Positions 36,407 through 45,943 are shown, counted from the first letter of the stretch. The stretch: 64,000 bases of DNA from Agaribacterium sp. ZY112 (GCF_041346925.1 NZ_CP166840.1:4029001-4093000), one strand, 5' to 3'. Notes: generated from the letters alone by a model not told the origin. Numbers and translations: made by a program.

Positions 36407-36856
36407 ATGGCTATATGCGGAACTCCAGATTGCAGCGAGCAATCCGTTGGTTATTATAAAAACCAACGAACAGAAAAAATGGCGCAAATGTGCGCATACT
36501 GTAGAGCAAGAAAAGACAATACAGGCCCTCGATTAAAGCCAGGCAAGCTTCCAATTAAGAACAACAGCCTTTCTGCCAAATGGCAACTTTCTGGATCACT
36601 AAACATATACGACTGGAGTAGCGAAGAACCTTTTTTCGATACGGTATTACATGGCAGCGATGGCAATCTAGAAACAATCTGGAATGGGCGTAATGCGCAC
36701 CATAGAACACAACCACACACCAATCTTACTGTTGTCTATACAAGAATGAACAACGACATAGTGATTATTGGTATCGGCAATCACACTGGCAATGGAAACA
36801 AGAAATACTCAATCTGTTTTGATGATGGCCAAACAAGACGGTGTGAAAGGAAATAA
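36407..36856 (+). CDS. orphan protein with N-terminal Cys pairs
   Basis: A 149-aa protein with C4xxxxC9 and C29xxC32 near the N-terminus, a possible zinc site, followed by basic residues and a C-terminal part rich in His, Asn and Arg (WNGRNAHHRTQPH, GNHTGNGNKKYS). No family is recognised. It is a lone plus-strand gene between minus-strand genes. It may be a small nucleic-acid-binding or effector protein, but this is a guess. Confidence 0.5.
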   Translation: MAICGTPDCSEQSVGYYKNQRTEKMAQMCAYCRARKDNTGPRLKPGKLPIKNNSLSAKWQLSGSLNIYDWSSEEPFFDTVLHGSDGNLETIWNGRNAHHRTQPHTNLTVVYTRMNNDIVIIGIGNHTGNGNKKYSICFDDGQTRRCERK

Positions 36857-36884
36857 ATAAAACTAGTCTAGCGTGAGAAAACAT

Positions 36885-36903
36885 GAGGGCTCAAAGAGCC
36901 CTC
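36885..36903. terminator. bidirectional terminator
   Basis: GAGGGCTC-AAA-GAGCCCTC is a perfect 8-bp hairpin between the convergent genes at 36856 and 36926. It is followed by TTTCG on the plus strand; on the minus strand a short TTTT tract comes four bases after the stem. Confidence 0.7.
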
Positions 36904-36925
36904 TTTCGTATTATATTAGAGCCAA

Positions 36926-39900
36926 TCAATTAGAACACGATCGCGCCAGCATAAGGTCAGCCAAGGCTTTATTTATATCCGCAACAGCAGGCCCTTCAAT
37001 CATATCGTAATACTTGCCATCCGACTTTCTGTAAGCTCGTTTCAACAAACGACAAGCACGCAGGTCTTTTTTATGCTCAATTGAATATTTCACTTTATTC
37101 AGGGTATAAGAAAAAAAGTATTGATTTACTTGCTGCCAAAAATCAACACGACCGGCTCCGCGTATAGAGTTATTATTAATACCAGCATGATAAAGCTCTA
37201 AAATAGAATCAATGGAACTAGAGTTTGTAAATTCCAAACCGATTATTAAAGGATCGTGATCCGAAGATCGATATGGGTCCGCAGAAAATAATTCTGTAGC
37301 AGCAGGCTTTTCTTCAAACCAGCGCTCTTCTTCATCAAGGACGGTATCATTGTAATCAAGAAGGTTTATTTCATCCGCATTTATATGCCAATCTGTTACA
37401 CCTGTAACAAAAGGCAATAAGGCCTCATTAGCTAAACCATGGTCGAGATAACCTAGCTGGGCACTAAACACATAACCATAAGCATCTGCACCCACGAAGG
37501 TATCAACTAGGTCTGTATAACCAGCATTTTTAAATGCCTGTATAGGACCCTCATTTCGATAAGCGTTTAAATCCCCAATAACAAGGGTCATATCACTGTC
37601 GACGCCCGTTGGTTTTGAGGCCAACCACTGTGCTTCTAACTCAGCAGCCATCGTACGGGTTTGGTTACAATTAGCCTGCCCAGTTTCAGGGCTATCATCC
37701 CCCTCACCACAACTTGAACCTTTCGACTTTAAGTGGTTTACAGCCACGGTAAATACAGTACCCGAACTTAAATCTTCAAAGCTTTGAGCTATTGCAGGTC
37801 TATTTTTAGGCGTACTCGCATTTTTGGGGTTGGTAAAAGCCAAGCTATCTAAAATTGCAGTTTCGCCAGCAGTATTAACGGTAGAGGGCTTATAAATAAA
37901 CGCCACCGTAATTGCATCCGTACCAACTGTCGCTGTTTCAACTGCAACATAAGGGCCACACTCAACACTAATGGCATTAGCAAGTTCGGCGACAGGGCTT
38001 ATATCGGTATTAGGCGCTGGGTTTTCTATTTCCATCAGCCCCACAATGTCAGCATCGATCGCACACACTGCCGAAACAATTTTTTGTGTTTGACGGAGTA
38101 GTTCACTAGCTGAATGCGCACCTCGACATTCTAATGTGCCACTTGCACCACACCCTGTGCCCGTATCATTGATCGTTGTGAAATAGTTGAGCACATTAAA
38201 ACTCGCAACTTTTAAACTACCACCCACGTCATCTGGCTGTGATTTACGAGGGTTACTTGCTATAAAATTAATGCCGTAAGCACTAGATGGCCTGATGCGC
38301 CATGCAGAAAAAGAGTACTGTAAAACACCGGTAAGTTCATTTACGGTATCACCGCCACGAATATAGCTCTCAGTAGATAAGCCTGGTAGGGGGTAATAAA
38401 CTGGAGTTTCCGCACTTAAGGCAACATTGTTGCCGTCATAAATATCATCCAAAATAATGGTACGTGCAGCTAAAGCCTCTACGTGTGCACTATAAGCTTG
38501 GGCATCAGGAAGATGTTGGTCGGTAAACTGGCGAGGACGGCCACCCTCTGAAAGTACAAGCTGACCGAATTGACCGAGCTGGTAATATTCTGCAACTGAA
38601 AGCTGATCACTGAACTGAACTAACATACCCTCTTTCGTTTCATAAAACTCGTCAATATCACCAACAATAGGTAAATCAATTAGTTCATACGAAGGCAATG
38701 TTTGGCCTGATGCAAGCACCTTGATATCGCTTTGTTCCGTTGCCCGAATTTGACTCATGCCATAAAATTCGACAGGCATGCCTTGCACGTCAACTAAATC
38801 ACCTACCGCAACCTCGACGGGACACTGATCACAATAAACAAAAATACCTTCCGAGCTTGCCGGGTTATTGTCAATATCACTGTCTTCTTCTTGAATAAAA
38901 AAACCATCCGCTTGGTTTTCTGCTTGAAATACCGCCGTTACAATGGCCGACACCTTAACAGGCTGGCTAATAGCAACCTGAGCACCATCGCCTTGTATGT
39001 CATGAATTTTCACCAAGTTTACTTCACCGCTGATACAACTCTCAAATGTATTGGCAGCTGGGGCTTGCCATAGCCCCTCTACTTTTTGCAAAGAGTGACC
39101 TACGGCAGTCGAATTATCTTCAACTTGGCCAATATCAACTGACTGCATGCCCACTGCAGGGCCATTTTCAGCAATCAAGCTACCCTCGTAACTTATAAAC
39201 TCCACTACCTCTGCATTGTTGTCGACAAGGGCAATAGCATCCGGCGCACCATTTTGAATACCGCTGATAGGCACATATAAAAGCCCTTCTTCACAGCCTT
39301 CAATAGACTTAAGCTCGGCGGCAAGAGTAAGCGTGTCGTAAACGCTATTATTGTTTCCGTTATAGAGAACCAAAGACCAGCCCGTAAGGTCTGTACCCGC
39401 TAGACCAGAAAGCTCAACACCCTCACCTTCATCAGCCCCTTCATTATCATAATGAAGTTCGGTGATCGTTATAGGCACCGGCTGTGCTGAGGGGGAAGGA
39501 GATGATAAAGGTGAGGGGCTAGGAGATGAACCAGAGCCCACTGTGGGTGTTGGAGGCTCTTCGCCTAAGGGGAATGCCTGAGCAGCAAGCATGTTTGAGC
39601 TTTCATTATCTAAGGCATTGACGCCGCTAAAAGTCCAAGCAGAAACATCAAAAACAGTGCTTGCAGGCGCATTGATATCTCTCTTAGCCCAGCCATCGAG
39701 GTGATCCCAAGCTTGCCCTGTGCCATCAACATGAATGTCACCAAATACATCAACAACCGAGCCATCACGAAACAACTCAATGGCGTCATCACCATTGATC
39801 GACACTGCACCGCTGGTGAAGTCAGCAGGACCATCAAAAAACGTTTCAAAACCTAGGTCTTCAGAAGCGACATAGATATACTCTCCTGCAGGCACGGCAA

Positions 39901-40120
39901 CAGCGGGGAAAGTAAACTCTTGCCCATCACTTCCGCCCCCGTTATTTGCAGACCCTAAACCGTAAATGCTTAAGTCCGTAATATCTACTTCAGCAAGTAG
40001 CTCTACGGCTTTGGGAACACCACCTGGAAGAGGGCCATCTATCACCCCCATTATTTTAAAATCTGCATGCGCGATACAAGGAAGCGCCGCTGCGGCCATG
40101 GCCAACAGAAGTTTCTTCAT
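36926..40120 (-). CDS. ExeM/NucH-type extracellular endonuclease with lamin-tail domains
   Basis: A 1064-aa secreted nuclease. After the signal peptide, residues about 20-180 form a lamin-tail-like domain, then a Pro/Ser linker (PSPSPLSSPSPS, about 195-215) and a second lamin-tail-like domain (220-370). An OB-fold-like region follows (370-630), and the C-terminal half is an endonuclease/exonuclease/phosphatase domain with VGLMEIEN, VIGDLNAYRNEG and RSSDHDPLIIGL. It degrades extracellular DNA, providing phosphate and carbon and loosening biofilms. ExeM proteins are secreted in related bacteria. Confidence 0.92.
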   Translation of the reverse strand: MKKLLLAMAAAALPCIAHADFKIMGVIDGPLPGGVPKAVELLAEVDITDLSIYGLGSANNGGGSDGQEFTFPAVAVPAGEYIYVASEDLGFETFFDGPADFTSGAVSINGDDAIELFRDGSVVDVFGDIHVDGTGQAWDHLDGWAKRDINAPASTVFDVSAWTFSGVNALDNESSNMLAAQAFPLGEEPPTPTVGSGSSPSPSPLSSPSPSAQPVPITITELHYDNEGADEGEGVELSGLAGTDLTGWSLVLYNGNNNSVYDTLTLAAELKSIEGCEEGLLYVPISGIQNGAPDAIALVDNNAEVVEFISYEGSLIAENGPAVGMQSVDIGQVEDNSTAVGHSLQKVEGLWQAPAANTFESCISGEVNLVKIHDIQGDGAQVAISQPVKVSAIVTAVFQAENQADGFFIQEEDSDIDNNPASSEGIFVYCDQCPVEVAVGDLVDVQGMPVEFYGMSQIRATEQSDIKVLASGQTLPSYELIDLPIVGDIDEFYETKEGMLVQFSDQLSVAEYYQLGQFGQLVLSEGGRPRQFTDQHLPDAQAYSAHVEALAARTIILDDIYDGNNVALSAETPVYYPLPGLSTESYIRGGDTVNELTGVLQYSFSAWRIRPSSAYGINFIASNPRKSQPDDVGGSLKVASFNVLNYFTTINDTGTGCGASGTLECRGAHSASELLRQTQKIVSAVCAIDADIVGLMEIENPAPNTDISPVAELANAISVECGPYVAVETATVGTDAITVAFIYKPSTVNTAGETAILDSLAFTNPKNASTPKNRPAIAQSFEDLSSGTVFTVAVNHLKSKGSSCGEGDDSPETGQANCNQTRTMAAELEAQWLASKPTGVDSDMTLVIGDLNAYRNEGPIQAFKNAGYTDLVDTFVGADAYGYVFSAQLGYLDHGLANEALLPFVTGVTDWHINADEINLLDYNDTVLDEEERWFEEKPAATELFSADPYRSSDHDPLIIGLEFTNSSSIDSILELYHAGINNNSIRGAGRVDFWQQVNQYFFSYTLNKVKYSIEHKKDLRACRLLKRAYRKSDGKYYDMIEGPAVADINKALADLMLARSCSN

Positions 40121-40149
40121 GATATGTCCTTTAATACTTTTAATGAAGA

Positions 40150-40172
40150 CAGGGTTAAGCTGTTTAACCCTG
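40150..40172. promoter_or_regulatory. stem-loop upstream of exeM-like gene
   Basis: CAGGGTTAA-GCTGT-TTAACCCTG is a perfect 9-bp hairpin 30-52 bases upstream of the start codon. It may be an operator or a structured 5' leader. Confidence 0.4.
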
Positions 40173-40440
40173 CAAGTAGGTAAGCAAACGCGCCTAGCTA
40201 AGCATCTTTACGTGACAATCGTGCAAAAGATTAATGACGAAATTATTTTATTTTTAAGTCGCTGTAATAAGACCTGCTCACAAGGCATTAATAACGACGT
40301 CGCTGCTATCTTTTAGTGTTCATAGCTAGGTGTTAGGCTTCCCCCTTGTTTAAAAGCATCATTCAAAGGCAAAGCACACTTACATTATAAAAACACATTA
40401 AGAGCTCCCCACATGGAAAAACACACTTAAGAAAAAACTG
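40173..40440. other. divergent spacer
   Basis: With the hairpin at 40150-40172, this makes up the 320-base spacer between exeM and the nucleotidyltransferase gene. No further gene seen. Confidence 0.3.
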
Positions 40441-41019
40441 ATGAAAACATCAATAACAAGCCAAGATCGCCTGTCATTTCTGCTAAAACAAGATAAAATC
40501 CGCATGTCTGCACTGGAGCTAGTAAGATCATTGCAGCTACCACAAGCCTATATAGCTGCGGGCTTTCTTAGGAATCTTGCCTGGGATGCGACACATAAAA
40601 AATCGCAGGCCTCTAAACTTAACGACATTGATGTTGTTTATTTCTGCCCCGACACAACCAATGAACACAATAAAGACATCGAAACGAGACTAACAAAACA
40701 ATTAACATCCGTACGCTGGCAAGTTAAAAATCAAGCTTTGATGCATATTAACAATGGTGACCGCCCCTACAGAGATGTGATTGATGCCATGTCATTTTGG
40801 CCAGAGCAAGAAACTGCCGTTGCTGTAAGGTTATTAGAAGACGGAAGCTTCGAATTTATTAGCGCTTTTTCCCTAGATGCTTTATTTGAATTAAGTGTTA
40901 CTTATAATCCGGTAAGGTCCATCGCTTGTTTTAATGAGCGTATATCTCAAAAACAGTGGTTGCAGCAGTGGCCCCTGTTAACAGTAAACTATGGGCAATA
41001 CACAAACCAAAGTGAGTAA
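40441..41019 (+). CDS. nucleotidyltransferase family protein (PF06042-like)
   Basis: A 192-aa protein whose IAAGFLRNLAWD and LNDIDVVYF match the nucleotidyltransferase_6 (DUF925) family, with the DIDV acidic pair as the likely metal site. It probably transfers a nucleotide to an unknown acceptor. Confidence 0.82.
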   Translation: MKTSITSQDRLSFLLKQDKIRMSALELVRSLQLPQAYIAAGFLRNLAWDATHKKSQASKLNDIDVVYFCPDTTNEHNKDIETRLTKQLTSVRWQVKNQALMHINNGDRPYRDVIDAMSFWPEQETAVAVRLLEDGSFEFISAFSLDALFELSVTYNPVRSIACFNERISQKQWLQQWPLLTVNYGQYTNQSE

Positions 41020-41041
41020 GCAGCACAAGGAGAGAGGCTTT

Positions 41042-41602
41042 ATGTCGGAAAAAGAAAAAATGCTGGCCGGCCAGTTATACGACCCAAGTGATGCCGAGCT
41101 CTCCGCATTAAGGCTAAACGCTCGACTATTGTGTGAACGTTTTAACCTTAGCTCCGCAAATAAACAAGAAGAGCGTATAGAACTCCTCAATCAGCTATTG
41201 GGCAGATGTGGCCAAAACCTATATGTAGAGCAGACATTCAACTGCGACTATGGCTTTAATATTGAGCTTGGTGAGCACTTTTATGCCAATTTTGGCTGCG
41301 TCATACTGGATGTTGCCAAGGTCACCTTTGGCAATCATTGTAAGCTCGGACCACAAGTGGGTATTTACACTGCAACTCACCCTACTGAGCCCCTTTCACG
41401 ACTTAGCGGCTTAGAATTTGCCAAGCCTATTAGCATCGGCAATAACTGTTGGATAGGTGGTCATGCCGTCATTAACCCAGGCGTCACACTTGGCGACAAT
41501 GTTGTGGTGGCCTCCGGCTCAGTGGTCACCAAGAGTTTTAGCAATAACTTTGTGATCGCAGGCAACCCCGCTAAAGTGATTAAAGCCATCACTCAAGACT
41601 AA
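41042..41602 (+). CDS. sugar O-acetyltransferase (LbH, Maa-like)
   Basis: A 186-aa acetyltransferase of the left-handed beta-helix (hexapeptide) family. Repeats such as INPGVTLGDNVVVASGSVV are visible, as is the N-terminal KEKMLAGQLYDPSD typical of maltose/galactoside acetyltransferases. Acetyl-CoA acylates a sugar hydroxyl. The frame is open from 40991, but AAGGAGA precedes the ATG at 41042. Confidence 0.9.
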   Translation: MSEKEKMLAGQLYDPSDAELSALRLNARLLCERFNLSSANKQEERIELLNQLLGRCGQNLYVEQTFNCDYGFNIELGEHFYANFGCVILDVAKVTFGNHCKLGPQVGIYTATHPTEPLSRLSGLEFAKPISIGNNCWIGGHAVINPGVTLGDNVVVASGSVVTKSFSNNFVIAGNPAKVIKAITQD

Positions 41603-41766
41603 GCTAACTCTAGCTATTTCAATTTAGTAAAAAATAGAAGATTTGTTGTCACACATGTTTTCGCTTTGCCGTCTAAGTATAAGTACGTCCACTTTTTAAG
41701 ACGTACCGACTTTAACGCTAGCAAGAGCCTTATTCAGGCTCTGTTACTTTCAGTAAAGGAAAAACA

Positions 41767-42165
41767 ATGGACAACGAGCAAAACAAAGTAATCGACTGCA
41801 TCAATAACATGACATCGGCGTTTCACCAACAACACATCGATCAAGTAATGGCAAACTATGAAGAAGGTGCAGCCGTTATGTTTGAACCAAGATCCGCAAC
41901 ATCCGATACAACAGAAGTTCAACACAAGTTTGAAGCTGCATTTCAGATCAAGCCGCAGTTTGCCTACCCCAAAGGCCACGAAGTGCATATTGCCAACGGC
42001 ATTGCTTTACATATCGCCCCTTGGATAATGAAAGGCCAAACTCCCGATGGCACGGATATTGAGCAAAGTGGCTTGTCTGTAGCAGTGCTTCGCCAACAAG
42101 AGGACAATAGTTGGCGACTCGTGCTAGATAACCCTTATGGCAGCAGCTTATTAGAAAACAACTGA
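41767..42165 (+). CDS. SnoaL/NTF2-like protein (DUF4440 type)
   Basis: A 132-aa cone-shaped NTF2-fold protein (MTSAFHQQHIDQVMANYEEG at the start, WRLVLDNPYG near the end). Such domains bind small hydrophobic ligands or act as isomerases; the reaction is unknown. It lies 95 bases upstream of the ECF sigma factor. Some ECF groups use SnoaL domains as sensors, so a functional link is possible. Confidence 0.75.
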   Translation: MDNEQNKVIDCINNMTSAFHQQHIDQVMANYEEGAAVMFEPRSATSDTTEVQHKFEAAFQIKPQFAYPKGHEVHIANGIALHIAPWIMKGQTPDGTDIEQSGLSVAVLRQQEDNSWRLVLDNPYGSSLLENN

Positions 42166-42196
42166 GCACACCGATATAAGCTCTCAGATACGTATT

Positions 42197-42226
42197 TGCA
42201 TGCACCTTTATATTAAGGTGCATGCA
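42197..42226. promoter_or_regulatory. perfect 12-bp hairpin before the sigma-factor gene
   Basis: TGCATGCACCTT and AAGGTGCATGCA pair perfectly around TATATT, between the NTF2-like gene stop and the ECF start at 42260. It could be a terminator without a U-tract, an operator or an element in the sigma-factor leader. The strength and place are unusual. Confidence 0.5.
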
Positions 42227-42259
42227 TCTAGATACACATATCAAACAGTAGGTAAGCAT

Positions 42260-43093
42260 GTGGAAATCGAACAGCTAGTTAAGCAAGCAATAACAGGCAA
42301 TAAAACCGCATTGGAAGGAGTCACAGCCGCTATTCAAGATAAGGTTTATTACCTTGCCTTACGAATGCTGGTTAACCCTGAAGACGCCAAAGACGCGACA
42401 CAAGAAATTCTTATTAAGGTTATTACTCGACTTTCTTCATTTCGCTTCGAAAGCCAGTTTACTACGTGGGTACACCGCCTAGCCGCCAACTACCTGCTAA
42501 CCGAAAAGAAAGTACTTAACAAAGACCTTGGTTTGAACTTCGATCTTTATAAACAAGATCTAGAAAGTGACTTACAAGAACAGAGCGAACTTAAAAACAA
42601 ACCCAGCTATCCCATTTTACTCAATGAGCTACGTATATCCTGCACCATGGCCATGCTCCTATGTTTAAAACCAGCGCACAGAATGGCCTATATACTAGGG
42701 GACATTTATGACATGGAGCACAGTGAAGCCAGCGCGATACTAGACATCAGTAAAAGCAACTTTCGCCAACAGCTTTCAAGAGCTAGGACCAAAGTCGTGG
42801 CGTTTACTCAAAGTAGCTGTGGCCTTGTAAGTAGCTGTGCCAAGTGTCGTTGTGAGAAAAAGCTCGCAGGCTCGATAAAAAGAAACAGAGTATCGGCTGA
42901 TCATATTTACTTCGCCAGCGACAAACAATTTTCCTACCAAGAGATTAAAAACTCTTTAACACAGACTCAACAAGAGCTCAGAACCTTGGCCTTACAGCAG
43001 TCTATTCAATACTATAAGTCGCCAATTGAGCTAAGTGAAACCATTGAAGCTTTAGTCAGCGAAGGTCTTAATAAGCATAAAAGGCCCGCGTAA
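42260..43093 (+). CDS. ECF-type sigma factor with Cys-rich C-terminal extension
   Basis: A 277-aa sigma factor from the GTG at 42260; an ATG at 42200 is inside the upstream hairpin, and an ATG at 42258 is out of frame. Region 2 (VYYLALRMLVNPEDAKDATQ…FTTWVHRLAANYLL) and region 4 (MEHSEASAILDISKSNFRQQ) are clear. After region 4 comes a Cys cluster C-x5-C-x2-C-x-C (SCGLVSSCAKCRC) and an extra ~85 helical residues. ECFs such as CorE carry Cys-rich tails that sense metals, so direct metal or redox sensing without an anti-sigma factor is plausible. No anti-sigma gene is adjacent. Confidence 0.85.
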   Translation: MEIEQLVKQAITGNKTALEGVTAAIQDKVYYLALRMLVNPEDAKDATQEILIKVITRLSSFRFESQFTTWVHRLAANYLLTEKKVLNKDLGLNFDLYKQDLESDLQEQSELKNKPSYPILLNELRISCTMAMLLCLKPAHRMAYILGDIYDMEHSEASAILDISKSNFRQQLSRARTKVVAFTQSSCGLVSSCAKCRCEKKLAGSIKRNRVSADHIYFASDKQFSYQEIKNSLTQTQQELRTLALQQSIQYYKSPIELSETIEALVSEGLNKHKRPA

Positions 43094-43213
43094 GGCTTTC
43101 CAACCCCGTACTAAATAACAATTCATAGGATATTGGCGTTTTTTTACAATTTTAAACATTAAACACTGGCTACAGTAGCGCTTCACAATCACACTTAGGA
43201 GCTAGTTAAGCCC

Positions 43214-43519
43214 ATGTTTAGAGCCGCTTTTATCTTTATCGCCCCCAAGACCAGCCCGGTAACGCACTGCTCTTGGGTAAAAACACCTGAAGTTGAAGTC
43301 AAAACACTGGCCGTAAAAAACTACCAAGAAGCTTGCGAACAAGTAGAGCTACTTATAGAGGAAGGCATAAGCGCTATTGAACTGTGTGCAGGTTTTGGCC
43401 ACCAAGGTGTGGCTCTTGTCACCACAGCAGCTCAGGGCAAAGCCAATATTGGTGTTGTACGATTTGATCCGCACCCCTGTTTAGGAAATACTAGTGGTGA
43501 TAGCTTATTTGCAAGCTAG
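43214..43519 (+). CDS. DUF6506-like protein
   Basis: A 101-aa small protein with AAFIFIAPKTSP, VKNYQEACEQVELLIEEGI and AIELCAGFGHQGVA, which resembles DUF6506 proteins as I remember them. It is not a known enzyme. It precedes an AraC regulator by 15 bases. Confidence 0.75.
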   Translation: MFRAAFIFIAPKTSPVTHCSWVKTPEVEVKTLAVKNYQEACEQVELLIEEGISAIELCAGFGHQGVALVTTAAQGKANIGVVRFDPHPCLGNTSGDSLFAS

Positions 43520-43533
43520 ACCGAAGGTAAGCC

Positions 43534-44334
43534 ATGCTTAGCATCATCCAACAGCCACACCCGCTTCTAGCTCCTTATATTGCTCAATACTGGAGTTGGA
43601 ACTTAGCCGCCGGTACTGCAATACCCGATCTATATACAGGTACAGGGCTTGAGTGTCTGTTCAACTTGGGTGACAGCATTGAAACCGTTCTTCCTTATGC
43701 ATACCAAATAGGCTCTGGCCAAGGCCTTATTCTGTGCCCTCGAAAGCGGCATTTCTCAGTCAAAACTAAAGGTAAGGTAAAACTACTCTCAATACGCTTT
43801 CGTTCTGCTGGTTTTTATCGCTTATTTGGCATCCCACTAAGCGAATTTAGTGACAAACTTATTGATGCCAGCCATATCATCCCCAACAGTGTATTTAACA
43901 GTTTAAGCTGCGCAAAAACACAAGCCGATTTAAGTGCAGTACTTGATAAGTTTCTATTACAAAAGCTTAAATCACGGCCTTGTCATGATCGGCTCACCAC
44001 ACTTATCGATCGTATCTACTACCATAACCACCTAAGTTTTAAAGCGCTTATTTCCGACTGCAGCCTCAGTGAACGCAGTCTCCAAAGACACTTTAAACTC
44101 CACACCGGCGTCAGCGCGAAGTACTTTCAACGCAGCGCACGTTTTCAGTCATGCCTAAGATCCCTCTATAGGTCAACGCAGCTATTAAAACAAACCGAAC
44201 ACAGCCAGCTTGCCTTAGCTCATGGTTATTTCGATCAATCTCACTTTATTAATGAGGTTAAGTATTTCTCTGGGCAAAGCCCCAAAAAAATAATACAAAA
44301 TAAGCACGATGGAATAAGCTATTACAGCTGCTAA
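43534..44334 (+). CDS. AraC family transcriptional regulator
   Basis: A 266-aa regulator with a N-terminal AraC-type ligand domain and C-terminal HTH pair (FKALISDCSLSERSLQRHFK and ALAHGYFDQSHFINEVKYFS). It lies directly after the DUF6506-like gene and before a VOC gene, likely regulating the cluster. Ligand unknown. Confidence 0.88.
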   Translation: MLSIIQQPHPLLAPYIAQYWSWNLAAGTAIPDLYTGTGLECLFNLGDSIETVLPYAYQIGSGQGLILCPRKRHFSVKTKGKVKLLSIRFRSAGFYRLFGIPLSEFSDKLIDASHIIPNSVFNSLSCAKTQADLSAVLDKFLLQKLKSRPCHDRLTTLIDRIYYHNHLSFKALISDCSLSERSLQRHFKLHTGVSAKYFQRSARFQSCLRSLYRSTQLLKQTEHSQLALAHGYFDQSHFINEVKYFSGQSPKKIIQNKHDGISYYSC

Positions 44335-44378
44335 GCAGCCCCCCACTTAAACCCAAAGTACAAGCATGAAGGATCATT

Positions 44379-44873
44379 ATGAGCACTTACCCTAGAACCT
44401 TTTCACATATCGGTATTTCTGTTCCAGATGTAGAAAAAGCCGCCAAGTTCTACAGCGATGTAATGGGCTGGTATCACATTATGGAGCCCACCACGATTAC
44501 GGAAGAGTCCGATACAGCAATAGGCCAAATGTGTATCGATGTATTTGGCTCTGGCTGGGGCTCTTTTAAAATTGCGCACATGTCGACAGGGGATAAAATT
44601 GGGGTTGAGATGTTTGAGTTTAAGAATAACGAAACCCCCACAGACTTTGAGTACTGGAAAACAAGTACCTTTCACTTTTGCGTACAAGACCCTGATATTG
44701 AAGGCTTAGTAGCAAAGATTGTTGCTCATGGTGGTAAACAGCGTATGCCTATTCGTGAATACTACCCAGGCGAGAAGCCTTATAAGATGTGTTATGTCGA
44801 AGACCCTTTTGGGCTTATTTTTGAGGTTTACTCACACAGTTACGAACTCACCTATTCGCAAGGAGCCTATTAA
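44379..44873 (+). CDS. VOC family (glyoxalase-like) protein
   Basis: A 164-aa protein starting with HIGISVPDVEKAAKFYSDVM, the VOC signature, and ending with YVEDPFGLIFEVYSHS, where the Glu is a metal ligand. The family includes dioxygenases, glyoxalases and resistance proteins. The reaction is not readable. Confidence 0.88.
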   Translation: MSTYPRTFSHIGISVPDVEKAAKFYSDVMGWYHIMEPTTITEESDTAIGQMCIDVFGSGWGSFKIAHMSTGDKIGVEMFEFKNNETPTDFEYWKTSTFHFCVQDPDIEGLVAKIVAHGGKQRMPIREYYPGEKPYKMCYVEDPFGLIFEVYSHSYELTYSQGAY

Positions 44874-44884
44874 GCAGCACCGCG

Positions 44885-45517
44885 ATGTCATTTAAAACCT
44901 GGCTCAAAGCCCATGCTGCAGATAAAGCGCTAGCCCCTCTACGTGAGGAGCTAGCTTGCCTTTTTACTGAGCGCTGCAGCGTATTGGATATTGGCTGTGG
45001 CACAGGAGATCTCTTATTCAAAACCGCCCACAAAATCCACAGAGGCTGTGGTATAGATCTAGATAAAGACATGATCTTATTTGCCCAAGAGCAACAACAA
45101 AAACACCATGTAAACAATCTAAGCTTTATTAATGGTGACGCCCTGCTTACAGAGATCGACACATACGATATCGCCACCTGCACCTTATGCATACATGAGT
45201 TAAAACCCAATCAAGCCTGCATGCTCTTACAGCGTATGGCTTTACACGCTCAACGCATCTTAATAGCCGACTACCATCAAGCACACTCGCTGCTAGCCAA
45301 AGCCTGTATTGAGTTAGATGAGTGCTGCTCTGGCCACTACTTTCGCTTTAAGGCATATAAGCGCCACGGCCAAATCACAGGCTATGCTCAACAATGCGGC
45401 TTAGAAGTCACTCAGTGCATCAAAAGCTGCATAGATGGTATAAGTATTTGGGAATTAAAAGGGCAAAAAACACACACGACAAATAGCTCTAGATCTCAAA
45501 AAGCAATACACGATTAA
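44885..45517 (+). CDS. class I SAM-dependent methyltransferase
   Basis: A 210-aa protein with VLDIGCGTGDLLFK (SAM-binding motif I), followed by GIDLDKDMILFAQ and INGDALL. It starts 11 bases after the VOC gene, forming an operon from 43214 to 45517 (DUF6506-like, AraC, VOC, methyltransferase). The substrate is unknown. Confidence 0.88.
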   Translation: MSFKTWLKAHAADKALAPLREELACLFTERCSVLDIGCGTGDLLFKTAHKIHRGCGIDLDKDMILFAQEQQQKHHVNNLSFINGDALLTEIDTYDIATCTLCIHELKPNQACMLLQRMALHAQRILIADYHQAHSLLAKACIELDECCSGHYFRFKAYKRHGQITGYAQQCGLEVTQCIKSCIDGISIWELKGQKTHTTNSSRSQKAIHD

Positions 45518-45579
45518 GGTATCATACAACCACAATCACCCTCTTCTAAATAATAGATATAAAACGTTAAGGACACTAT

Positions 45580-45861
45580 ATGAAGCTACTATCACTGGCC
45601 ATCCTTGCAACCTTCGCTAGTACCGCATACGCAGACCAAACCTACATATGTACATATGGAGAGCAAGAACGCGTTATTTCTCTTGTCTATACAGACCAAG
45701 ACAACAGTGTTCCCTGCGAAGTTCGATACAAAAAAGAAGGTGAAGCTCAAACCTTGTGGCGTTCTGAATCAGAAGCAGGTTACTGTGAAAGCAAAACAGA
45801 AGAGTTTGTGCAAAAACAAAAAGGCTGGGGCTGGAGCTGTGACTTAGCCGCAGAAGAGTAA
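45580..45861 (+). CDS. small secreted Cys-containing protein
   Basis: A 93-aa protein with a signal peptide (LLSLAILATFASTAYA-D). The mature part has four Cys (CTYGEQ, PCEVRYK, YCESK, SCDL), likely two disulfides. No family recognised. Confidence 0.65.
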   Translation: MKLLSLAILATFASTAYADQTYICTYGEQERVISLVYTDQDNSVPCEVRYKKEGEAQTLWRSESEAGYCESKTEEFVQKQKGWGWSCDLAAEE

Positions 45862-45901
45862 ACTTTTAGCTTAAACAAAGTACGAGTTGATACAGTCATA
45901 C

Positions 45902-45943
45902 AAGCCCTAGATCACGGCCAACAAGCCTTATGATCTAGGGCTT
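45902..45943 (+). terminator. strong hairpin after the small secreted gene
   Basis: AAGCCCTAGATCA and TGATCTAGGGCTT are perfect 13-bp arms with a 16-base loop 41 bases past the stop codon. Probable terminator with a weak U-tract (ATAAGTG). Confidence 0.6.
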
